Assembly: GCF_007097365.1 (NCBI RefSeq)
Contig: NZ_VJZR01000006.1
Coordinates: 62,001 to 126,000, forward strand
Length of the DNA: 64,000 nucleotides
Direction of reading: 5' to 3'
Source: Flavobacterium franklandianum
GTDB lineage: Bacteria > Bacteroidota > Bacteroidia > Flavobacteriales > Flavobacteriaceae
Position numbers and translations under genes: made by a program. The first letter of the stretch is position 1. Each line of letters begins with the position of its first letter. Of the stretch, positions 53,306 to 62,284 are shown one piece after another. Under the pieces are notes generated by a model. That model was not told where the DNA came from. It saw nothing but the letters and a program-made list of their open reading frames with translations, and made no database searches.

Positions 53306-53461
53306 CCCTACCCAGCCCTCCCCGAAGGGGAGGGAGTTGAAACTGGATCAGTGTTGGTTTTGAGTTTTTGGAAAACAAAGTAGAAAATAAAAAGAGAAAT
53401 ATTAATTTATAAAAATATACCAGACTCGTCTCCCTCCCCTTCGGGGAGGGTCGGGCTGGGG
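53306..53461. repeat. Composite repeat with inverted hairpin ends, cysD-cysN gap
   Basis: The left end CCCAGCCCTCCCCGAAGGGG and the right end (CCCCTTCGGGG followed by AGGGTCGGGCTGGGG) are inverted copies, each itself a CCCC-GAA-GGGG hairpin. The roughly 85-base core between them is closely similar to the core of the element at 54716 (GTTTTGAGTTTTTGGAAA, ATACCAGACTCGTC). It fills the whole gap, from four bases after the cysD stop to nine before cysN. Confidence 0.85.
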
Positions 53462-53469
53462 AAAAAGAT

Positions 53470-54714
53470 ATGGAAGTTTTAAAAATAGCAACAGCAGGAA
53501 GTGTAGATGACGGAAAGAGCACATTAATCGGAAGATTATTATACGATACAAAATCGTTGACAACTGATAAAATTGAAGCAATAGAAAGAAGTAGCAAGCA
53601 AAAAGGATACGACTACCTAGATTTTTCCTTGGCTACTGATGGTTTGGTTGCCGAGCGTGAACAAGGAATTACGATAGACGTAGCACACATTTATTTTTCG
53701 ACAGCGAAGAAAAGTTACATCATTGCCGATACGCCAGGTCATGTTGAATATACCAGAAATATGGTTACTGGAGCTTCGACTTCACAAGTTTCTATTATTT
53801 TGATTGATGCTCGAAAAGGCGTTATTGAGCAAACCTATCGTCACTTTTTTATCAATAATTTATTGAGAGTAAAAGAAGTGATTGTTGCGGTAAACAAAAT
53901 GGATTTGGTTGATTATTCGGAAGAAGTGTACAACAAAATCAAAGCCGATTTTCAAGCATTAAATGCAAAAAGTACGTTCAAAGAACAAGTTGTAAGTTAC
54001 ATTCCGTTAAGTGCTATCAACGGTGGAAATGTGGTGGACAAATCCGAAAATATGCCTTGGTACACCGGACAAACGGTTTTGGAACATTTAGAAGGTTTGG
54101 AGCCGAAAGATGTTTTCGAAAAAGGAAAAGTTCGTTTCCCGGTTCAAACGGTGATTCGCCCAAAAACCGAAGACTACCACGATTTTAGAGGATATGCCGG
54201 AAAATTATACGGCAATAATATCAAAGTGGGCGATGCTGTAACGGTACTTCCTTCATTGACCGAATCTAAAGTTTCTAAAATTCACTTTTTCGAACAACAA
54301 TTTGACGAAGCCACAGCAGGTTCTTCTGTTGTTTTAGAGTTGGAGAATGACATCAATGTAACTCGTGGCGATATGATTGTAAAATCGGGAGAATTGCCAA
54401 GAGTCGAAAAAGATATTGAAACCACAATTTGCTGGATGGACAGTAAAAAATTGGTTGCAGGAACAAAATATATTGTTCAGCACAATACAAATCGTGTTTT
54501 GGCAAAAATTGATGCTGTAAAAAACACAATTTCTACTGATTATTCAGGAACAAAAGAAGCAACTCAATTAGCCATTAACGAAATTGGTGAAGTGACTATA
54601 AAATTGAGCAAGCCATTATATTTTGATGCTTACACCGAAAACAAATCAAATGGAGCGTTTATCTTGATTGATGTAGCGACCAATACAACCGCAGGAGTTG
54701 GATTTATTAAATAG
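53470..54714 (+). CDS. cysN: Sulfate adenylyltransferase subunit 1 (GTPase)
   Basis: 414 residues. It is an EF-Tu-like GTPase with G1 GSVDDGKSTLIGRL, G3 DTPGHVEYTRNM and G4 VNKMDLVDY, then two beta-barrel domains. It couples GTP hydrolysis to APS synthesis by CysD. No fused CysC APS-kinase domain follows, unlike some homologues. The stop is immediately followed by a composite repeat. Confidence 0.96.
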   Translation: MEVLKIATAGSVDDGKSTLIGRLLYDTKSLTTDKIEAIERSSKQKGYDYLDFSLATDGLVAEREQGITIDVAHIYFSTAKKSYIIADTPGHVEYTRNMVTGASTSQVSIILIDARKGVIEQTYRHFFINNLLRVKEVIVAVNKMDLVDYSEEVYNKIKADFQALNAKSTFKEQVVSYIPLSAINGGNVVDKSENMPWYTGQTVLEHLEGLEPKDVFEKGKVRFPVQTVIRPKTEDYHDFRGYAGKLYGNNIKVGDAVTVLPSLTESKVSKIHFFEQQFDEATAGSSVVLELENDINVTRGDMIVKSGELPRVEKDIETTICWMDSKKLVAGTKYIVQHNTNRVLAKIDAVKNTISTDYSGTKEATQLAINEIGEVTIKLSKPLYFDAYTENKSNGAFILIDVATNTTAGVGFIK

Positions 54715-54715
54715 T

Positions 54716-54863
54716 CCCCTCCCCAGCCCTCCCCGAAGGGGAGGGAGCCAAAACCAGATAAATGTTTGTTTTGAGTTTTGGAAATTAGAATAATAAACAA
54801 ATATTAAAATTTAAAAACATACCAGACTCGTCGCCCCCTCCTTCGGAGGGGGTTGGGGGGAGG
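54716..54863. repeat. Composite repeat with inverted hairpin ends, cysN-sir gap
   Basis: Same architecture as the element at 53306: a left CCAGCCCTCCCCGAAGGGGA end, a related core, and a right end CAGACTCGTCGCCCCCTCC with its CTTCGGAGGGGG hairpin. It begins one base after the cysN stop codon. Confidence 0.85.
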
Positions 54864-54879
54864 ATAAAAAACAAAAAAT

Positions 54880-56970
54880 ATGGAAAGTTTTAGAACCGAA
54901 ATAGAAAATCCGATTGTACAAAAAGATATTATCGATTTAGAAAGAAAAATTGCTTTATTCCGCGAAGGAAAAATTGATGACGAACGTTTTCGTAGTCTTC
55001 GTTTGGCTAGAGGAGTTTATGGTCAGCGTCAAGAAGGGGTTCAAATGATTCGTATCAAATTGCCTTTTGGGAAAGTGACGAGCGAGCAATTAGTGCGTAT
55101 TTCAAAAGTTTCTGATGAATATTCAAGAGGTCGTTTACACATTACAACGCGTCAAGACATCCAAATTCATTTTGTGAGTTTAGATAGAACTCCTGAGCTT
55201 TGGGCTGAATTGGAGAAAGACGATGTTACCCTTCGTGAAGCTTGCGGAAACACCGTTCGAAATATAACTGCTAGCGAAAATGCAGGAATCGATCCTGAGG
55301 AGCCTTTTGATGTGTCGCCTTATGCTTATGCTTTGTTCCAATTTCTTTTGAGAAATCCAGTTTGTCAAGAAATGGGACGTAAATTCAAAATATCATTTTC
55401 GTCTTCTGATAAAGATACCGCTTTGAGCTATTTGCACGATTTAGGATTTATTCCAAAAATTGTCAATGGCGAGAGAGGATTCAAAATAATGTTGGGTGGA
55501 GGATTAGGATCTCAGCCGCATCACGCCGAATTGTTATCGGAATTTGTTCCGGTAAATCAAATTATACCAACTACAGAAGGAATTCTTAGAGTGTTTGACC
55601 GTTTTGGCGAAAGATCAAAACGTTTGAAAGCGCGTATGAAATTCTTAATCAAAGATTTAGGAGCAGAAGCCTTTTTAAAATTAGTCGAAGAAGAGAAAAA
55701 AGCTTTGTCTTGTAAATCTTTCGAAATTGACACTACTGCTTTTGATGGCCCAATTCCAGAACCTTTAAAAGTTACTCCAAAAGTAGAAATCGTTGATGTT
55801 GCTGCTTTCGAAGCTTGGAAAAAATCGAATGTATTTCAACAAAAACAAATAGGATATGTTGCCATTGGAATCAAAGTGCTTGTGGGAGATTTTTATACTG
55901 ACAAAGCAAGATTGTTGGCCGATTTGATTAAAAATTATGGAGCGAATGAGTTGCGTTTTTCATTACGACAAGACATTCTTATTCGTAATATTAAAGAAGA
56001 AAACTTGGCATTTTTCTACCAAGAATTAGCCAAATTAGATTACGTAGCTTTAGGATACAATTCTACTGCTGATATTACCGCTTGTCCAGGAACGGATACT
56101 TGTAACCTTGGAATTGCGAGTAGTACAGGAATCGCTACTGAACTAGAAAGAGTTTTGGCAGCCGAATATCCACAATACAACAATAATAATGACATTACCA
56201 TAAAAATTAGTGGCTGTATGAATGCTTGCGGGCAACACAATATGGCACACATTGGTTTTCAAGGAATGTCAATCAATTCTGGAAAGTTAGTTGCGCCTGC
56301 CCTTCAAGTGTTGTTAGGTGGAGGAAATTTAGGAAACGGTCAAGGAAGATTTTCCGATAAAGTAATCAAAATTCCGAGTCGTCGTGGTCCAGAAGCCTTG
56401 CGTTTTATTTTGAATGATTTCGAAGCAAATGCCAACGGATTATCCTTTTTGGATTATTACGATGCCAAAGGAGAAAAATATTTTTTCGAATTTTTGAAAC
56501 CACTTTCGGAAATTGATAATCTTACAGATGAAGATTTTGTCGATTGGGGAAACGCCGATAATTATGTAAAAGCCATTGGTGTGGGCGAGTGTGCTGGTGT
56601 TGTAATCGATTTGGTGGCTACTTTAATTTTAGAAGCCAAAGACAAATTGACTTTTGCACACGAAGCTTTAGAGGAAGGAAAATGGTCTGATGCTATTTAT
56701 TTAACCTATGCAGGATTTGTAAATGGTGCTAAAGCTATATTGCTTGCCGAAAACCAAAAAACAAATGCACACGCAGGAATCATCGATTTATTCGATACCG
56801 TTTTTACAGAAACCAATAAAATTCCGTTGAATTCTTCTTTCAAAGATTTAGTGTATCAAATCAACCAAAACCAACCTTCTGAGGAATTTGCCAAAAAATA
56901 CATTCAAGAAGGAATTGCCTTTTTTGAAAATATTGAAAGCTATAGAACAAAAGATTTAGCCAATGAATAA
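54880..56970 (+). CDS. Siroheme sulfite/nitrite reductase with C-terminal HEPN-like domain
   Basis: 696 residues, over 100 longer than usual. It has the two-fold ferredoxin-like plus siroheme/4Fe-4S layout of the family (GRLHITTRQDIQIHF, LRQDILIRNI). Cluster ligands are Cys402-x5-Cys408 and Cys446-x3-Cys450 (GCMNACGQHN). From about 570 a helical HEPN-like domain follows (AHEALEEGKWSDAIYLTYAG, TNAHAGIIDLFD). In this setting it should reduce sulfite to sulfide. The last 8 bases overlap cobA. Confidence 0.93.
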   Translation: MESFRTEIENPIVQKDIIDLERKIALFREGKIDDERFRSLRLARGVYGQRQEGVQMIRIKLPFGKVTSEQLVRISKVSDEYSRGRLHITTRQDIQIHFVSLDRTPELWAELEKDDVTLREACGNTVRNITASENAGIDPEEPFDVSPYAYALFQFLLRNPVCQEMGRKFKISFSSSDKDTALSYLHDLGFIPKIVNGERGFKIMLGGGLGSQPHHAELLSEFVPVNQIIPTTEGILRVFDRFGERSKRLKARMKFLIKDLGAEAFLKLVEEEKKALSCKSFEIDTTAFDGPIPEPLKVTPKVEIVDVAAFEAWKKSNVFQQKQIGYVAIGIKVLVGDFYTDKARLLADLIKNYGANELRFSLRQDILIRNIKEENLAFFYQELAKLDYVALGYNSTADITACPGTDTCNLGIASSTGIATELERVLAAEYPQYNNNNDITIKISGCMNACGQHNMAHIGFQGMSINSGKLVAPALQVLLGGGNLGNGQGRFSDKVIKIPSRRGPEALRFILNDFEANANGLSFLDYYDAKGEKYFFEFLKPLSEIDNLTDEDFVDWGNADNYVKAIGVGECAGVVIDLVATLILEAKDKLTFAHEALEEGKWSDAIYLTYAGFVNGAKAILLAENQKTNAHAGIIDLFDTVFTETNKIPLNSSFKDLVYQINQNQPSEEFAKKYIQEGIAFFENIESYRTKDLANE

Positions 56971-57748
56971 TAACATCGTAAAACCCAAAGTAACATTAGT
57001 AGGCGCAGGTCCTGGTGATCCAGATTTGCTGACTCTCAAAGGCGTAAAAGCACTTGCTGAAGCTAATGTGGTTTTATATGATGCTTTGGCTAATGAGGAA
57101 ATATTGGCATATGCCCCAAAAAAATCCATCAAGATATTTGTTGGAAAAAGAAAAGGTTGTCACGAATATTCACAAGATCAAATCAACCAATTAATCGTTG
57201 ATAACGCCTTGACTTATGGAAATGTAGTACGACTAAAAGGTGGCGATCCTTTCATTTTTGGTCGTGGAAGCGAAGAAATCGAATATGTTGAAGGTTTTGG
57301 AATTCCTACATTTGTCGTTCCAGGAATTTCATCATCGATTGCCGTTCCAGCAAATCAAGGAATTTCTTTGACAAAAAGAGGTATTTCCGAAAGTTTTTGG
57401 GTAATCACAGGCACCACTTCGGATAGGAATTTATCAAAAGATGTGGCTTTGGCAGCCAAATCTACGGCCACTGTCGTAATTTTGATGGGAATGAGTAAAT
57501 TGGAACAAATTATTACTTTGTTTCAAAACGAATCCAAAGGAGAAACTCCTGTTGCAATTGTTCAAAATGGAACTATGCCTAACGAAAAAGTAGGTTTTGG
57601 AACCATAGATACCATTTCACAAGTGGTAAAAGACAACAATTTGAGTTCGCCAGCCATAATTGTCATTGGCGAAGTTGTGAGAGAACGCAATAAATTAAAA
57701 GGATTTCACAAGGAATTTATTTCCAATAAAGTTTGCGCACGAGAATAA
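56963..57748 (+). CDS. cobA: Uroporphyrinogen-III C-methyltransferase
   Basis: 261 residues. Signatures are VGAGPGDPDLLTLKGVKAL near the N-terminus, VRLKGGDPFIFGRG and VVPGISSSIAVPA. It adds two methyl groups from SAM to uroporphyrinogen III, giving precorrin-2 for siroheme. It overlaps the sulfite reductase gene by 8 bases, tying cofactor supply to the enzyme. Confidence 0.96.
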   Translation: MNNNIVKPKVTLVGAGPGDPDLLTLKGVKALAEANVVLYDALANEEILAYAPKKSIKIFVGKRKGCHEYSQDQINQLIVDNALTYGNVVRLKGGDPFIFGRGSEEIEYVEGFGIPTFVVPGISSSIAVPANQGISLTKRGISESFWVITGTTSDRNLSKDVALAAKSTATVVILMGMSKLEQIITLFQNESKGETPVAIVQNGTMPNEKVGFGTIDTISQVVKDNNLSSPAIIVIGEVVRERNKLKGFHKEFISNKVCARE

Positions 57749-57873
57749 TCCCCACCCCAGCCCTCCCCGAAGGGAAGGGAGCTAGGAAAGGAGAAAAATA
57801 AAATGAAAAAAAACGATTTGCATTCTAATAGTCAGGACTCAGCTCCCTCTCCTTCGGAGAGGGCTGGGGAGAG
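57749..57873. repeat. Composite repeat overlapping the cysG-like start
   Basis: The left end CCAGCCCTCCCCGAAGGGAA and the right end (CAGGACTCAGCTCCCTC, then CTTCGGAGAGGGCTGGGG) match the ends of the two elements upstream, with a shorter core. The core contains the ATG of the next gene, and the right end is translated. Confidence 0.82.
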
Positions 57874-58447
57874 GAACGAACTATACCCTATTTTTTTAAA
57901 ACTACACCAACTCAATCTGCTTATTGTTGGCGGAGGAAATGTGGGTCTAGAAAAATTGTCTTTTATGCTCAAATCCAGTCCCAATGCCAATGTTGAGGTA
58001 GTGGCACCAAAGTTTTTACCAGAATTAGAAGCATTGGCTCAAAACCATCCTTCGGTAAAATTGACTTATAAAAAATTCAATCGTTGGATGCTTCGAAAAC
58101 GCAATATGGTTATTGCTTGTACCGATGATTTGGAAGTCAATAAAAGAATTTACGATTTATGTAGAAAAAGATATTTAATTTGCAATATCGCCGATACGCC
58201 GCCTTTGTGTGATTATTATTTAGGAGGAATCGTAACCAAAGGCAATGTAAAAATTGCCATTTCCACCAACGGAAAATCACCAACTACTGCCAAAAGATTA
58301 CGCGAATTTTTCGAAGAAATTATCCCAGACGACATCAATTCAATGGTCGAAAACCTAAATGAATATCGCAAAACCCTAAAAGGTAATTTTCAGGAAAAAG
58401 TGGACAAAATGAACGAAATTACAGAAGCCTTAAAAAACAAACAATAA
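57803..58447 (+). CDS. Precorrin-2 dehydrogenase/sirohydrochlorin ferrochelatase-like (CysG N-domain)
   Basis: 214 residues. The NAD-binding LLIVGGGNVGLEKLSFML and CNIADTPPLCDYYLGGIV with ISTNGKSPTTAKRLREFFE place it in the CysG-N/Met8 family, which oxidises precorrin-2 and may insert iron. The first 24 or so residues (MKKNDLHSNSQDSAPSPSER...) are encoded by a composite repeat, and the conserved sequence begins at about NELYPIFLKL. No other start codon exists between the repeat and that point, so the repeat supplies the start. Confidence 0.9.
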   Translation: MKKNDLHSNSQDSAPSPSERAGERNELYPIFLKLHQLNLLIVGGGNVGLEKLSFMLKSSPNANVEVVAPKFLPELEALAQNHPSVKLTYKKFNRWMLRKRNMVIACTDDLEVNKRIYDLCRKRYLICNIADTPPLCDYYLGGIVTKGNVKIAISTNGKSPTTAKRLREFFEEIIPDDINSMVENLNEYRKTLKGNFQEKVDKMNEITEALKNKQ

Positions 58448-58515
58448 ATTCCCCAAGAGAAAATGTTTGATTGAAACTGATTTTAATCCGTTTAAAATCA
58501 ATTAACATTATTTTG

Positions 58516-58551
58516 TCTCAACTCGCCTCCTACCGAGAGGGTTGGGAGAGG
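58516..58551. repeat. Half composite repeat before the ferredoxin reductase gene
   Basis: CTCAACTCGCCTCCTACCGA followed by GAGGGTTGGGAGAGG resembles the right end of the composite repeats, with a decayed hairpin. Confidence 0.65.
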
Positions 58552-58568
58552 AAAAAAAATTAAAAAAA

Positions 58569-59621
58569 ATGATTAAGACAGACATACTTATAATAGGAGC
58601 AGGACCTACAGGATTATTTGCCGTTTTTGAGGCAGGATTATTAAAATTGAAATGCCACATTTTAGATAGCTTGCCACAACCTGGCGGGCAATTATCTGAA
58701 TTGTATCCCAAAAAACCTATTTACGATATCCCTGGCTTTCCGGAAGTTTTGGCGGGAGATTTAGTAAATAATTTAATGGAACAAATCAAGCAATTCGAAC
58801 CAGGATTCACTCTTGGCGAACGTGCCGAAACCATCGAAAAACAAGAAGACGGAAGTTTTATTGTTACCTCAAATAAAGGAAAAAAATTCCAAGCTTCGGT
58901 TGTTGCCATTGCTGGCGGATTAGGTAGTTTTGAACCTCGTAAACCTTTGATTGAAGATATTGAATTTTACGAAAACAAAGGGGTAAAATACTTTATCAAA
59001 AACCCAGAAAAATTTAGAAATAAAAGAGTAGTTATTGCTGGTGGTGGTGATTCAGCTTTAGATTGGAGTGTTTTCTTGTCGAACGTAGCTTCCGAGGTGA
59101 CTTTAATTCACCGCAGAAACGAATTCCGTGGCGCTTTAGATTCAGTAGAGAAAGTTCAAGAACTGAAAAACGCGGGAAAAATCAAAATGATTACTCCCGG
59201 AGAAGTAGTTGGTTTGAATGGAGCCGAACATTTAGAATCTATAGATGTGGATATCAACGGAGCTCACAGAAACATTCCTACCGATTATTTTATTCCACTT
59301 TTTGGATTAACGCCAAAATTAGGTCCAATTGCAAACTGGGGATTAGAAATTGAGAGAAACGCCATCAAAGTAAACAACGCCTTGGATTATCAAACCAATA
59401 TTCCCGGAATTTTTGCTATTGGCGATGTCAACACCTATCCTGGAAAATTGAAATTGATTCTTTGCGGATTCCACGAAGCCACTTTAATGTGTCAGGCGGC
59501 ATATCAAATTATCAATCCAGGAAAGAAATACTTAATGAAATACACCACCGTTTCAGGAATCGATGGATTCGACGGAACTCGTAAAGAAGCACCTAAAGCA
59601 GTTGTAAAAGCAATCGATTAA
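58569..59621 (+). CDS. Thioredoxin-reductase-like ferredoxin-NADP+ reductase
   Basis: 350 residues from ATG 58569 (MIKTDILIIGAGPTGLFA); a longer frame from 58542 runs into repeat sequence. FAD-binding GAGPTG is at about residue 10 and NADP-binding VVIAGGGDSALDW at about 156. GIFAIGDVNTYPGK is near the end. It lacks the CxxC of true thioredoxin reductase, so it belongs with the YumC-type ferredoxin reductases. With the ferredoxin encoded next it could feed electrons to sulfite reductase. Confidence 0.9.
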   Translation: MIKTDILIIGAGPTGLFAVFEAGLLKLKCHILDSLPQPGGQLSELYPKKPIYDIPGFPEVLAGDLVNNLMEQIKQFEPGFTLGERAETIEKQEDGSFIVTSNKGKKFQASVVAIAGGLGSFEPRKPLIEDIEFYENKGVKYFIKNPEKFRNKRVVIAGGGDSALDWSVFLSNVASEVTLIHRRNEFRGALDSVEKVQELKNAGKIKMITPGEVVGLNGAEHLESIDVDINGAHRNIPTDYFIPLFGLTPKLGPIANWGLEIERNAIKVNNALDYQTNIPGIFAIGDVNTYPGKLKLILCGFHEATLMCQAAYQIINPGKKYLMKYTTVSGIDGFDGTRKEAPKAVVKAID

Positions 59622-59671
59622 CAAAATAGCGATTCAATTTAAGCTGTTGATTTCACATTAAAACATATAAT

Positions 59672-60004
59672 ATGACACAAGACGTAACTATAAAAATTAC
59701 CGATAGAGAAGGAATAACCCACGAGGTACAAGCACCAACCGATATGAATATGAATGTTATGGAACTTGTTTGTGCTTATGAATTAGCTCCAGAAGGAACC
59801 ATCGGTCTCTGTGGTGGGATGGCAATGTGCGCTTCCTGCCAATGCTATGTGTTGAACCAAGTCGATTTGCCAGAAAGAAACGAGGACGAAGAAGCGATGC
59901 TCTCGGAAGCCTTCAATGTAAAAGACAACAGCCGATTGGGTTGCCAAATTTATATCACGAATGCTTTAGAAGGGTTAGAGATTGCACTCGCACCAGAATC
60001 ATAA
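59672..60004 (+). CDS. 2Fe-2S ferredoxin (adrenodoxin type)
   Basis: 110 residues. The cluster ligands appear in GLCGGMAMCASCQC and, 40 residues later, RLGCQI, matching the C-x5-C-x2-C...C spacing of adrenodoxin-like ferredoxins. It is the last gene of the sulfate-assimilation group and the likely redox partner of the preceding reductase. Confidence 0.93.
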   Translation: MTQDVTIKITDREGITHEVQAPTDMNMNVMELVCAYELAPEGTIGLCGGMAMCASCQCYVLNQVDLPERNEDEEAMLSEAFNVKDNSRLGCQIYITNALEGLEIALAPES

Positions 60005-60160
60005 GCCTCAAAAGCGAGATTCATCTCTCAATTTAGACTAAATTTTTCATTCTTTTGAAAACCTTATCATTCTATTTCCGCAGTACAATACACCTTGAAG
60101 CTACTCAAAGCAAAGACTCAAAGCAAATTAGATATTATTTTATATTTTAATTTTTAGTAT

Positions 60161-60168
60161 TACCTTTG
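60161..60168 (+). promoter_or_regulatory. Candidate -7 box for the metH leader
   Basis: TACCTTTG fits TAnnTTTG and lies 24 bases before the SAM-I aptamer. Confidence 0.55.
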
Positions 60169-60191
60169 TTGCGCCTATAAAATTATTAATA

Positions 60192-60297
60192 GTTATCACG
60201 AAAGCCAGAGGGAATAGACCCAACGAAAGCTTAGCAACCTATTCATTTTCAGTGAAAAAGGTGCTACATTCTATCCCAATTATCGGGAAAAGATAAC
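60192..60297 (+). ncRNA. SAM-I (S-box) riboswitch upstream of metH
   Basis: P1 is the exact pair GUUAUC (60192-60197) / GAUAAC (60292-60297). Inside are GAGGGA, AUAGACCCAACGAAAGCUU, AGCAACC and AAGGUGCUACAUUC with UCCCAAUUAUCGGGA, the S-box core elements. It closely parallels the copy at 43954. The 220-base stretch to the gene holds a long hairpin repeat. Confidence 0.93.
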
Positions 60298-60360
60298 CAA
60301 GAGAAAATCTCTCCCTTTCCACGATAACATTTATAATTTTTTGAAACACTAGTTTTTTTT

Positions 60361-60510
60361 GGAGCTATTTCCTGCTGTACGTTGCAATCTTTTGTTTTTT
60401 TAAGAAAAAAAACAAAAGGATTTCCTCTTCCATCAGGGCTAATCAGAAAATGCGACGACTATTTAATTTTTAAAATAAATGCTTTGCGCCTTAGCGTCTT
60501 AGCGGCAAAA
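60361..60510 (+). repeat. Repeat relics and long A/T hairpin in the metH leader
   Basis: AATCTTTTGTTTTTTT (60387-60401 region) can pair with AAAAAAACAAAAGGATT just after it, flanked by GGAGCTATTTCCTG and ATCAGGGCTAATCAG. A second word-like repeat, CTTTGCGCCTTAGCGTCTTA, lies at 60482-60501. These look like interspersed repeats that now form part of the leader. The whole 60005-60518 gap otherwise holds only the riboswitch. Confidence 0.6.
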
Positions 60511-60518
60511 AATAAGTT

Positions 60519-61520
60519 ATGCCAAACATTCAAGAAGAAATCAAAAAACGAATTCTCGTACTCGATGGAGCAATGGGAACGATGTTGCAACGCTATAATT
60601 TCTCTGAAGAAGATTTCCGAGGAGAACAATTCAAAGACTTTCCACATTCGCTAAAAGGGAACAACGATTTACTTTCGTTAACACAACCCAAAGCCATCAA
60701 AGAAGTGCACGCCTTGTATTATGAAGCCGGAGCTGATATTGTAGAAACTAATACGTTCTCAGGAACAACAATCGGAATGGCAGATTACCATTTAGAAGAA
60801 TATGTTTATGAACTCAACTACGAATCGGCAAAAATCGCCCGTGAAGTAGCCGATGAATTCACAGCCAAAAACCCGGAAAAACCTCGTTTTGTTGCCGGTT
60901 CCATAGGGCCAACAAACAGAACAGCGAGTATGTCGCCAGATGTAAACGATCCAGGTTACAGAGCTGTAACTTTTGATGATTTGCGTATTGCTTACAAACA
61001 ACAAGTCGAAGCCTTAATGGACGGCGGTTGCGATTTACTTTTGGTAGAAACTATTTTTGACACCTTGAATGCCAAAGCAGCACTTTTCGCCATCGAACAA
61101 GTGAAAGACGAACGCAATATTGATATTCCAATTATGGTTTCAGGAACGATTACCGATGCTTCAGGAAGAACACTTTCAGGACAAACGGTAGAAGCTTTCT
61201 TGGTTTCGGTATCGCATATTCCGTTGTTGAGCGTAGGTTTTAATTGCGCTTTGGGAGCCGATTTGTTGAAACCTTATTTGCAAACTTTGTCACAAAACAC
61301 CTCATTCAACGTTTCAGCGCATCCTAATGCAGGATTACCAAACGCTTTTGGAGAATATGACGAAACTCCAGAGCAAATGCAAGCCCAAATACGAAGCTAT
61401 CTCGAAGATAATTTAGTAAACATTATAGGAGGTTGCTGCGGAACAACGCCACAACATATCAAATTGATTGCTGATATTGCTAAAGATTATAAACCAAGGG
61501 TTTCAGAGGCGGTGATGTAA
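60519..61520 (+). CDS. metH: Methionine synthase, homocysteine-binding half (split MetH)
   Basis: 333 residues, corresponding only to the N-terminal homocysteine methyltransferase domain of cobalamin-dependent MetH. It has [22 protein letters not shown] and [14 protein letters not shown], with the zinc ligands in VGFNCALGA and [11 protein letters not shown]. The folate, cobalamin and activation domains are encoded separately from 63326. Together they would transfer methyl from methyltetrahydrofolate to homocysteine. The preceding SAM-I riboswitch supports this role. Confidence 0.94.
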   Translation: MPNIQEEIKKRILVLDGAMGTMLQRYNFSEEDFRGEQFKDFPHSLKGNNDLLSLTQPKAIKEVHALYYEAGADIVETNTFSGTTIGMADYHLEEYVYELNYESAKIAREVADEFTAKNPEKPRFVAGSIGPTNRTASMSPDVNDPGYRAVTFDDLRIAYKQQVEALMDGGCDLLLVETIFDTLNAKAALFAIEQVKDERNIDIPIMVSGTITDASGRTLSGQTVEAFLVSVSHIPLLSVGFNCALGADLLKPYLQTLSQNTSFNVSAHPNAGLPNAFGEYDETPEQMQAQIRSYLEDNLVNIIGGCCGTTPQHIKLIADIAKDYKPRVSEAVM

Positions 61521-61626
61521 ATTGAAAGAATTGTGATGGATATATGAATTATGTCTTCTGTTTATTTATCGCGGCTGTTTAAAAATCACATAATTTAAAT
61601 ATTTAAAAGAAAAATCTACAAATTAA

Positions 61627-62241
61627 ATGCTTATGTTAGAAAAAGAAATTGAGAATATAATTTTAGAAAAAATAAAAGTTCAATTGAAAATTGAAAAATC
61701 TTTTTCGGACTTAGTTAATAATTTTGACAGTATGTTTGCTAACATTGATTTTGAAAAAAATTCGTTTTCAATCAGTGATTACTTCGGCTCCGGAATGGGA
61801 AAAGCTGGAGCGACTTCAAAACTTCTAGCGGACAATAGAATAAAAGAGGAATGGTTAAGAGAATATAGTTTCAAGGAAGGGAATGTCAAAAATGACTTCA
61901 AAGGTCTGTATTTTTTCGTAAATGATAAGAGACCTTTTTATGTAGGTATTTCAAAAGGTGTTATAGGAAGAATACTTCAGCATATAAAAGGACACAGCCA
62001 CAATTCTGCAACACTTGCTTTCAAGATCGGATTGCTAAAATATGAGCTTATAACTGGTAGTAAACATTCTCTTACCAGAAAGCAACTAAATTTTAAGAAT
62101 GAAGTTGAACCTATAAAAGGTTTTCTTTCAAATCAGGAAGTGATTTTTTTGCACATAGAGAATGATTATGAACTATATCTTTTTGAAGTATATTGTTCAA
62201 TGAAACTTGGGACAATGTTAAATAATTTTGAGACTCATTAA
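61627..62241 (+). CDS. GIY-YIG nuclease-like protein
   Basis: 204 residues. After a 95-residue helical N-terminus comes a GIY-YIG-like core: GLYFFVNDKRPFYVGIS (both motif halves), GRILQHIKGH, and a later Glu and Asn in LFEVYCSMKLGTMLNNFETH. These match the fold's catalytic Tyr, Arg, Glu and Asn pattern. The target is unknown. It lies between the two halves of MetH with no obvious functional link. Confidence 0.7.
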   Translation: MLMLEKEIENIILEKIKVQLKIEKSFSDLVNNFDSMFANIDFEKNSFSISDYFGSGMGKAGATSKLLADNRIKEEWLREYSFKEGNVKNDFKGLYFFVNDKRPFYVGISKGVIGRILQHIKGHSHNSATLAFKIGLLKYELITGSKHSLTRKQLNFKNEVEPIKGFLSNQEVIFLHIENDYELYLFEVYCSMKLGTMLNNFETH

Positions 62242-62284
62242 AATAGATTTAAATAAACGGTATTATAAATTGAAAGATAAGATA

